Shown here one piece after another: positions 14,104 to 19,305 of a stretch of 19,305 bases of DNA. The translations under genes and the position numbers were made by a program. The DNA is taken from positions 1-19,305 of the forward strand of contig JAUWGZ010000016.1 in NCBI GenBank assembly GCA_030606165.1. Direction: 5' to 3'. This DNA is from Dehalococcoidia bacterium. GTDB lineage: Bacteria > Chloroflexota > Dehalococcoidia > GIF9 > AB-539-J10. Every line of letters starts with the position of its first letter. Position 1 is the first letter of the stretch. Under the pieces are notes generated by a model that worked only from the letters and a program-made list of their open reading frames with translations, had not been told where the DNA came from and made no database searches.

Positions 14104-14648
14104 TGGAAATGCTTACCCCGCAGGCCATCATCGATAGTTTCGGCAAAGAGCTGGGCGATGGCTTTGTCGGCGGCTCGGTCTACGAGCGCGAGGTCGCCGT
14201 CAAGAAGAATAAGTTCCGCAGCCTCTGGGTCAAGGTGAAAAAGAGCGCCTTCCGCGACGCCGTTGAGCATATCTGCGAACTCCAGGAATATCCCCACCTG
14301 GCCGTAATATCATCCGCTGATCTCGGGGATAGAGTCGAGTTGATATATCACTTCACACTATACTACGGAAATCACCTTCAAGAGTTATCACTGGGGTTGC
14401 GCGTCAGTCTAGCAAAAAACGACCTGAAGATACCAACGATTACAGACATTATCCCCGGTGCGTTGTTTACTGAGCGGGAAACCCAAGAGATGATGGGGGT
14501 AGAAGTGGATGGTATCCCGGATAACAGGCGGTTGTTCCTGCCCGAAGATTTTCCCCAGGGAGTTTACCCCTGGAGGACTGATGAGACAGGACCACAGGAT
14601 ATGCTTAGAGTCCTGCCTGGGAGGCAGAAGAAATATGGCAGTGGATGA
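14103..14648 (+). CDS. mbhK: NuoC-like 30 kDa subunit (MbhK-like), module 2
   Basis: A 181-residue counterpart of the 10224-10736 product. It has the NuoC-family block 'LFTERETQEMMGVEVDGIPD' (about 119-138), followed by 'RRLFLPEDFPQGVYPWR'. The ATG at 14103 has GGAGGT 7 bases upstream; the frame is open further upstream but only inside the small-subunit gene. The first 200 bases are GC-rich (36 of 60 in 14161-14220) and the rest is not (24 of 60 in 14341-14400), a sharp change within one gene. It overlaps the large-subunit gene by 14 bases. Confidence 0.9.
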   Translation: MEMLTPQAIIDSFGKELGDGFVGGSVYEREVAVKKNKFRSLWVKVKKSAFRDAVEHICELQEYPHLAVISSADLGDRVELIYHFTLYYGNHLQELSLGLRVSLAKNDLKIPTITDIIPGALFTERETQEMMGVEVDGIPDNRRLFLPEDFPQGVYPWRTDETGPQDMLRVLPGRQKKYGSG

Positions 14649-15888
14649 GACGAAAACGAGATACACGATACCTGTTGGGCCAATTCATCCTGCCCTGAAG
14701 GAACCCATTCGGCTTGACCTTAGCATTGATGGCGAAGAAATTGTGGATGTAGATGTCGTTGTAGGACAGGTCCACCGTGGCATTGAATGGCTTGGTATGA
14801 ATAGAAACAACCCTATCCAGAACATATATCTGGCTGAGCGGGTATGCGGCATTTGCAATATATGCCATCCCTTCGCATATGTTATGGCTGTGGAGCAGGC
14901 TATGGGAATTACTCCCCCGGAGCGGGCTGAATATATAAGGGTCATTATCGCTGAGATGGAGCGAATACATTCTCATCTCTTATGGGCAGGTGTTGCTGCT
15001 CACGAGATTGGCTTTGACAGCGTGTTTTATTTTGTCTGGCGTGTCAGGGAAGAAATAATGGACTTGATAGAGTATGTGACAGGAAACCGGGTCACTAAAG
15101 CTATGTTTCAGATTGGCGGAGTGAGAAGAGATATTACTGAAGAACAGTTCCCCAGGATTAGACAATCCCTGGATTACTACAAGAGCCTATTTGACCAGTT
15201 GAAGACTCTGTTTTTGGATGATAGGACGATACGAATGCGGACAAAGAATGTAGGCGTCCTGAAGACCGAGGATGCTTTGAAACTGCTTGCAGTTGGGCCC
15301 ACCGGCAGGGCGAGCGGCGTCCCCAAAGATGTGAGGCAGGATCAGCCTTATGGTGGATATGCTGATTTAGATATTAAAGCCATTACCCCTGATATGCTCA
15401 CCGGAACAGTAGTCGGCGATGTGTATGACAGAATAATTGTCCGATTGCTGGAGGTCAAGCAAGCCGTTGAAATCATAGAGCAATGCCTAGACGAAATGCC
15501 GCCTGGTCCTCTACTTTTCGAACAGAAGGCGGCAAAGCTCTTGAATATGCTGACCAAAGCGGAGGGTGAAGGCATCGGGCGAGCCGAAGCGCCTAGAGGC
15601 GAGGTTGTGCATTATGTTCGGTTGGAAGCTGGCAGGGAAACTTTGTCTAATTGGAAGATAAGAGCCCCTACATATGTGAATCTTATGTCGATACCAGCAA
15701 TACTCAAAGGCGGGCAGATTGCTGACGTTCCAATAGCCTTTGCCTCTATTGATCCCTGTATGTCATGCACTAATAGAGCTATCGTTGTGGACTCAAAAAC
15801 GAAGAATACATCAATACTTAGTTACAGGGAGTTGCACGAACTCTCTGTTGAAAAAACAAAAAGGTTGGAAGCCGAATTTGACAGCTAA
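14635..15888 (+). CDS. mbhL: [NiFe] hydrogenase large subunit precursor (MbhL/HycE-like), module 2
   Basis: A 417-residue catalytic subunit with both NiFe-binding pairs intact: C71 and C74 in ERVCGIC and C375 and C378 in DPCMSC. After 'DPCMSCTNR' a 36-residue tail follows (AIVVDSKTKNTSILSYRELH...), matching in position and style the C-terminal propeptide of E. coli HycE that is removed after an Arg once nickel is inserted. A HycI-type peptidase gene lies 1.5 kb downstream. It should catalyse H+ reduction/H2 oxidation at the membrane surface. The ATG at 14635 is preferred, with GGGAGGC 10 bases upstream; the open frame continues upstream only through the preceding gene. Confidence 0.96.
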   Translation: MAVDETKTRYTIPVGPIHPALKEPIRLDLSIDGEEIVDVDVVVGQVHRGIEWLGMNRNNPIQNIYLAERVCGICNICHPFAYVMAVEQAMGITPPERAEYIRVIIAEMERIHSHLLWAGVAAHEIGFDSVFYFVWRVREEIMDLIEYVTGNRVTKAMFQIGGVRRDITEEQFPRIRQSLDYYKSLFDQLKTLFLDDRTIRMRTKNVGVLKTEDALKLLAVGPTGRASGVPKDVRQDQPYGGYADLDIKAITPDMLTGTVVGDVYDRIIVRLLEVKQAVEIIEQCLDEMPPGPLLFEQKAAKLLNMLTKAEGEGIGRAEAPRGEVVHYVRLEAGRETLSNWKIRAPTYVNLMSIPAILKGGQIADVPIAFASIDPCMSCTNRAIVVDSKTKNTSILSYRELHELSVEKTKRLEAEFDS

Positions 15889-16885
15889 TAGTCCAGCAGA
15901 CATTGCAGCAATCATTGGCGGCCCGGTCATCATAGGAGTAGTTGGGACGCTATTTGCTCTGTTGTACCTCGGCATAGACCGCAAGCTGGTTGCCCACATG
16001 CAGGGCAGGATAGGACCACCCATAGTGCAGCCATTCCGCGACATCAGGAAGCTGCTCATGAAGGAAAGCATAATCCCCGATGGTTCCCTTAGCTGGTTGT
16101 TCAGGGCGGCCCCAATCCTCTGTCTGGTGGGGTCAGCTATACTATTCCTCTACATACCCATTTTCGGACAGAAGGCACTTTTTGAGGGCTTCGGTGATGC
16201 AATAGTGCTCCTATACTTGTTAGTAATACCTTCTCTGGCACTTGTGGTGGCCGGGTTCGCGTCGAGCTCGCCATATGCCACCGTGGGAGCACAACGCGAA
16301 ATGGTTATCATGATGAGTTACGAATTCCCCCTGGCGATGGCGATAGTTGCTATTGGCTGGCGTACCAGCTATGTTACTGGTACCAATCCATTTGCGTTAT
16401 CTACGATTGCTGCAAATCCGATATGGAATATAGCGGGCCCGGCTGGAGTCGTAGGAACATTAATGTTGCTCTTTGTCCTTCTAATGGTTACGCCGGGAGA
16501 AGTTGGCAAGATACCATTTGACGTGGCAGAGGCTGAAACTGAAATTGCTGGCGGAATACTGGTTGAATATTCTGGTAGAAACCTTGCCCTATTCTATATC
16601 GCAAGCGCAATACGAGCTTTTGCCATGGCGGCTTTGATAGTAGCTTTGTTTTTCCCGTACAATCCCTTGTCTGTAATTAGAAGCGGGGTACCTGCTCTTG
16701 CAACGGTTGTGAATGGGCTGTTCTTCCTGGTCAAGGTCTTTGTGGTGATGTTTGTTTGTATAATGTTGATACGCGCTGCCATGGCGCGTTTCAAGATTGA
16801 CCAGGCAAGTAAAGTCTATGTCGTCGCGATGTCACTCGTAAGTCTTGTCGGTCTGATATTGATATGGGCAGATACGGTAGTGTGA
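15878..16885 (+). CDS. mbhM: NuoH-like membrane anchor subunit (MbhM-like), module 2
   Basis: A 335-residue, 8-helix paralogue of the module 1 protein. It contains AHMQGRIGPPIVQPFRD, 'SSSPYATVGAQREMVIMMSYEF' (split over about 128-149) and the acidic loop FDVAEAETEIAGG followed by EYSGRNL. The start is TTG at 15878, inside the propeptide coding region of the large subunit (11-base overlap). It places the conserved AHMQ at residue 39-42, within one residue of the module 1 paralogue, and GGAAG lies upstream. An ATG further upstream (15740) would add 46 residues that are out-of-frame mbhL sequence. Confidence 0.93.
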   Translation: MTANSPADIAAIIGGPVIIGVVGTLFALLYLGIDRKLVAHMQGRIGPPIVQPFRDIRKLLMKESIIPDGSLSWLFRAAPILCLVGSAILFLYIPIFGQKALFEGFGDAIVLLYLLVIPSLALVVAGFASSSPYATVGAQREMVIMMSYEFPLAMAIVAIGWRTSYVTGTNPFALSTIAANPIWNIAGPAGVVGTLMLLFVLLMVTPGEVGKIPFDVAEAETEIAGGILVEYSGRNLALFYIASAIRAFAMAALIVALFFPYNPLSVIRSGVPALATVVNGLFFLVKVFVVMFVCIMLIRAAMARFKIDQASKVYVVAMSLVSLVGLILIWADTVV

Positions 16886-16895
16886 GGCGAAATAT

Positions 16896-17342
16896 ATGGG
16901 AATAGTAAAGATATTGCTAAGGCAGCTCGTTCAACCTCCGGCGACAAACAAGTTCCCGGCAAAATACGCTCCGGTATCAACCATCAAATTCCTGGAGAGG
17001 ATTAAGGAAGGCAAGCTGAAGCTAATACCACCAATTCCAGTACCTCCCGGGTTTCGTGGCAAAATTGCCTACGACCGGGAGAACTGCATCGGTTGCCAGC
17101 TGTGCTACAAGATATGCCCCACCCGGGCCATCGAGTGGTTGCTTGAGGAAAAAAAGGTCAAGGTGTTTATGTCACGCTGTTGTTTCTGCGCCCAGTGTGT
17201 TGACATCTGCCCGGTGAATACGCTGGCCATGACGGAAGAGTTTCTGCTAGCCACCTATGATAAGTACGCCGACGAGCTGGTAATCGTTGACAGCGGCGAG
17301 CTACCGGGCTCGGTGAAGAGAAAGAAACCAGCCGCCGAGTGA
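16896..17342 (+). CDS. mbhN: NuoI-like 2x[4Fe-4S] ferredoxin subunit (MbhN-like), module 2
   Basis: A 148-residue protein with two CxxCxxCxxxCP motifs: C64, C67, C70, C74 and C95, C98, C101, C105, the second in the same 'RCCFCxxC' form as in module 1. The N-terminal part is about 20 residues longer than in the module 1 copy and the C-terminus is basic (SVKRKKPAAE). It is the likely entry point for electrons from soluble ferredoxin and the last gene of the operon. From roughly residue 50 on, the gene is GC-rich (35 of 60 in 17041-17100), unlike the preceding NuoH-like gene (27 of 60 in 16381-16440). A terminator-like hairpin follows the stop. Confidence 0.94.
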   Translation: MGIVKILLRQLVQPPATNKFPAKYAPVSTIKFLERIKEGKLKLIPPIPVPPGFRGKIAYDRENCIGCQLCYKICPTRAIEWLLEEKKVKVFMSRCCFCAQCVDICPVNTLAMTEEFLLATYDKYADELVIVDSGELPGSVKRKKPAAE

Positions 17343-17344
17343 GG

Positions 17345-17368
17345 CCTGAAGGAATCCCTTCCCTCAGG
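17345..17368 (+). terminator. Hairpin at the end of the hydrogenase operon
   Basis: A 10-base stem with one mismatch (CCTGAAGGAA / TTCCCTCAGG) and a TCCC loop starts two bases after the mbhN stop. No U-tract follows immediately ('ataaacc'), so it may be a processing or stability element instead of a classical intrinsic terminator. Confidence 0.45.
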
Positions 17369-17395
17369 ATAAACCGAGCAATAAGAGAAAAGTTT

Positions 17396-17456
17396 TTCCA
17401 AAATTCCCCTCTTAAGATAAGAGGGGCAAGGGGAGTTATGAAAGAGAGAGCCTTCA
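17396..17456 (-). repeat. Palindromic intergenic repeat, copy 3 (inverted)
   Basis: The hairpin at 17406-17426 (CCCCTCTTA / TAAGAGGGG, loop AGA) and its flanks match copies 1 and 2 in reverse orientation over about 55-60 bp, including the shared 'gctctctctttcataact' flank. It begins right at the stop codon of the hycI-like gene. On the minus strand the hairpin is followed by AATTTT, so here it could act as a terminator for hycI. Confidence 0.8.
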
Positions 17457-17930
17457 CTCTAGCAGCGGAATTTCAGCTATCCGTCCTTCCAGAATAGCCT
17501 CAGCCAGTCTCTTCACGCTTTTGCGCACCGCTTTTGAAATGCCCCTGCCCGTCTCTGTCCGCTCAGGCTGCACGCCGACAAGCAGGACCTTTCCGCAAAA
17601 TTCCTCTACATAAGATATAAACATGGAGAGGGGCATGTGGTGTGTGGAAAAGGACAAAACACTGATTTTCTCTGGCGTGATTGTGCGCAGAGCACCGGGG
17701 GGTAAACCCATATCAGCGGCATCTACCAGTATCAATAAGTCAGGCCGGTGCTGGCGCATAACCGAGGTATAGCTTTCCGGAGCAGTGCCGGCGTCTATGG
17801 CCATAATCTCAGCGGGGAGGAGAGCTTTGGCTCTGTGCCGCCTCCGGTTGAGCATGTCCACCACGCAGGTGCCGGCGGCGTCATCGCCGCCCAGCCGGTT
17901 CCCGATGCCCAGGACTAACGTACCGCTCAT
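17454..17930 (-). CDS. hycI: HycI-type hydrogenase maturation endopeptidase
   Basis: A 158-residue member of the nickel-dependent C-terminal peptidase family (HyaD/HybD/HycI). It starts LVLGIGNRLGGDDAAG (metal-ligand Asp16), has VDAADMGLPPGALR (about 69-82; Asp70/Asp73) and the metal-binding His in THHMPLS (about 96-102), then GVQPERT. The pattern 'VDAxDMGLxPG...THxMPL...GxQP' is closer to E. coli HycI than to uptake-hydrogenase peptidases, as I remember those sequences. It is convergent with the hydrogenase operon and most likely removes the propeptide of the module 2 large subunit. The module 1 large subunit has no propeptide to cut. No Shine-Dalgarno precedes the ATG; an in-frame TAG lies immediately upstream of it. 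Confidence 0.93.
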   Translation of the reverse strand: MSGTLVLGIGNRLGGDDAAGTCVVDMLNRRRHRAKALLPAEIMAIDAGTAPESYTSVMRQHRPDLLILVDAADMGLPPGALRTITPEKISVLSFSTHHMPLSMFISYVEEFCGKVLLVGVQPERTETGRGISKAVRKSVKRLAEAILEGRIAEIPLLE

Positions 17931-18270
17931 CTATTGTCCATAGCTGATTACTTTCAACCACGCCTACTTTTGTGAGCATTCTATTCCCATTTCACACCTC
18001 TTAGCAACAAGACGACGAACGGGGACTACCAACTCTTAATATGACGGAACCTGCCATCTTGCTTGGGCAAAACGACCCACTACCGGATTTCGGAAAAACT
18101 AAACTGCTACCTTTTAGCCGTTGACGAGCCACTGTTGTGGGTGTTAACATTCTTTGTTTCTACTGGTGCGGCGCTGTGTGGGTTGTCTGGCTGAAAGAAA
18201 GTGGTATAGCGATTTACTTCATTAAAGAAATCATGGTGCCGTTGAAGAATCTCAAAACAAGGAGGGTCTC
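17931..18270. other. Intergenic region between hycI and the enoyl-CoA hydratase gene
   Basis: These 340 bases separate two divergent genes. I see no open frame of useful length, no tRNA and no copy of the window's palindromic repeat. It holds a candidate plus-strand promoter (18121-18150) and a strong AAGGAGGG at 18260-18267 for the downstream gene. Confidence 0.6.
18121..18150 (+). promoter_or_regulatory. Candidate promoter for the beta-oxidation-type operon
   Basis: TTGACG (18121-18126), an 18-base spacer, then TAACAT (18145-18150). The same TTGACn/TAACAT pairing is seen for the SRP RNA and carbonic-anhydrase-like genes. The leader would be about 110 nt. Confidence 0.45.
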
Positions 18271-19047
18271 ATGGCTTATGAGAATTTAATTGTAGAGCGG
18301 GAGGATAATATCGGCATAATCGCCTTGAACCGGCCGCCGGCAAATCCCATAAATCTGGCTGTGCTCGATGAGCTGGATGCGGTCCTGACCGAATGGGAAA
18401 AGGACAAGGCGGTGAGAGCCGTAATCATTACAGGCGCCAGCGAGAAGGTATTTTCCGCCGGCTTTGACGTGAAAACAATCGGGACGCCGGATGGCGAGAA
18501 GGCTGCAGTCCGGGGGCGGGAGGTATTCAGGCACATCGAGAAGTATCCCAAGCCCGTGATAGCCGCCATGAATGGCTCTGCCTTCGGTGGTGGTTGCGAG
18601 CTGGCCATGTCCTGCCACTTCAGGATAATGGTCAACTCCGAGCGGGTGACAATAGGACAGCCCGAAATTGACCTGGGTATTGTACCTGGCTGGGGCGGCA
18701 CCCAGCGGTTGCCCAGGCTGGTAGGTAAGACTAAAGCGCTGGAAATGCTTCTGCTCAGCACCAGAGTCAACGCCCCCGAGGCTTTGAGCATCGGGCTTAT
18801 AACCAGAATGTCTCAGCCCGAGCAGTTGATGAATGATGCTAAAGAACTCGCCGGGACGCTGGCGAAAAAGGCACCGATTACTGTACAGATAATCCTCGAC
18901 ATAGTAACCCGAGGACTCGAGACCACTACCGAGCAGGGCTTGAAAATAGAAGAGGAAGGATGGCATCGGGTAGAAAAAACGAAGGATGCCAAGGAGGGAA
19001 TAAAAGCATTCATCGAGAAGCGAGAGCCGGTATTCACCGGTGAATAG
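18271..19047 (+). CDS. Enoyl-CoA hydratase/isomerase family protein (crotonase)
   Basis: A 258-residue crotonase-fold enzyme, probably hydrating trans-2-enoyl-CoA to 3-hydroxyacyl-CoA. The oxyanion-hole segments are present (FSAGFD about 61-66 and NGSAFGGGCELA about 101-112), and both catalytic glutamates of true hydratases are in place (E110 in GGGCELA and E132 in IGQPEIDLG), followed by PGWGGTQRLPRLVG. AAGGAGGG precedes the ATG by 3-7 bases. The next gene, 45 bases downstream, is a 3-hydroxyacyl-CoA dehydrogenase, the enzyme for the following step, which supports beta-oxidation or its reverse. The substrate chain length cannot be read from sequence. Confidence 0.93.
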   Translation: MAYENLIVEREDNIGIIALNRPPANPINLAVLDELDAVLTEWEKDKAVRAVIITGASEKVFSAGFDVKTIGTPDGEKAAVRGREVFRHIEKYPKPVIAAMNGSAFGGGCELAMSCHFRIMVNSERVTIGQPEIDLGIVPGWGGTQRLPRLVGKTKALEMLLLSTRVNAPEALSIGLITRMSQPEQLMNDAKELAGTLAKKAPITVQIILDIVTRGLETTTEQGLKIEEEGWHRVEKTKDAKEGIKAFIEKREPVFTGE

Positions 19048-19092
19048 CTTTCTGCGGGCGAAAGCAAAAAAGTTAAAACGAGGGTTTCTAAC

Positions 19093-19305
19093 ATGAAAAC
19101 TGAAGACATCAAGAAAATTGCGGTCATGGGGGCCGGTGACATGGGACATGGCATCGCCGAGGTGGCGCTGCTTGCTGGCTACAAGGTGGCAATGCGGGAC
19201 ATCGAGCAGAGATTTATTGACAAGGGGCTTTCCAGAATCGAGGAGAGCCTGGAGAAGCTAGTGGAAAAGCAGAAAGTCACCGAAGAGAACAGGAAGGCGA
19301 TGCTG
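19093..19305 (+). CDS. 3-hydroxyacyl-CoA dehydrogenase, N-terminal part (runs off window)
   Basis: 71 codons are visible from an ATG at 19093 (GAGGG 8 bases upstream) to the right edge. The start is a Rossmann NAD-binding motif, 'IKKIAVMGAGDMGHGIAEVA', followed by 'LAGYKVAMRDIEQRF', typical of HBD/FadB-type 3-hydroxyacyl-CoA dehydrogenases (usually GxGxMGxGIA; here the second variable residue is Asp). It would oxidise the product of the upstream hydratase with NAD+. Whether it is a single-domain enzyme or a fusion cannot be seen. Confidence 0.9.
   Translation, partial: MKTEDIKKIAVMGAGDMGHGIAEVALLAGYKVAMRDIEQRFIDKGLSRIEESLEKLVEKQKVTEENRKAML

Noticed and set aside
15740..15877. Upstream extension of the module 2 NuoH-like protein to an ATG at 15740
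   Set aside because: The added 46 residues lie wholly inside mbhL in another frame. The TTG at 15878 aligns the N-terminus with the module 1 paralogue within one residue.
18286..19149. Long minus-strand open frame (287 codons) opposite the enoyl-CoA hydratase gene
   Set aside because: It is a shadow of a high-quality crotonase gene with all catalytic motifs; the antisense product has no family features and runs into the next gene.

Overview
This 19.3 kb window looks like a bacterial chromosome fragment, most likely from an anaerobe. I favour Chloroflexota/Dehalococcoidia. That placement is inferred from the gene neighbourhood (a tRNA nucleotidyltransferase, a VTT membrane protein, ispE, rsmA), the ferredoxin/hydrogen metabolism, and the start of a beta-oxidation-type operon. 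It has not been tested by phylogeny.

Left part (1-5160), mostly housekeeping: the 5' end of a radC-like gene (minus strand), two tandem copies of a palindromic intergenic repeat, a tRNA nucleotidyltransferase with an almost leaderless promoter arrangement, and then a minus-strand run reading SRP RNA -> rsmA -> ispE -> VTT membrane protein. The SRP RNA is the long, Alu-domain-containing type. A promoter facing the opposite way from the SRP promoter drives a gamma-carbonic-anhydrase-like protein in which one expected zinc-ligand histidine is an asparagine.

Centre (5247-17368), the main system: a 20-gene plus-strand operon for an Mrp-antiporter-linked, membrane-bound group 4 [NiFe]-hydrogenase-like complex. 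It starts with the membrane ion-translocation block (MrpE, F, G, MbhD, MbhE, MrpB, C, D = MbhA-H). Two successive six-gene electron-transfer modules follow. Module 1 (9414-13252) has the order I-J-K-L-N-M, and its large subunit has CxxE and CxxD where a [NiFe] hydrogenase has CxxC and CxxC, so it should not bind a normal NiFe centre. Module 2 (13320-17342) has the canonical order I-J-K-L-M-N; its large subunit keeps CGIC and DPCxxC and ends in a cleavable-type C-terminal extension. A HycI-type maturation peptidase lies just downstream on the opposite strand. The simplest reading is one Mrp-type ion pump block serving, or alternating between, a true H2-evolving module and an Mbx/complex-I-like module with a different electron acceptor. 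Base composition and arginine codon use change sharply inside the operon, which points to assembly by recombination.

Right part (17454-19305): the hycI-like gene, a third (inverted) copy of the palindromic repeat, about 340 bp with no recognisable gene, and the start of an operon with an enoyl-CoA hydratase and a 3-hydroxyacyl-CoA dehydrogenase cut off by the window edge. Beta-oxidation next to an H2-evolving complex would suit a fermentative or syntrophic lifestyle, but that is inference.
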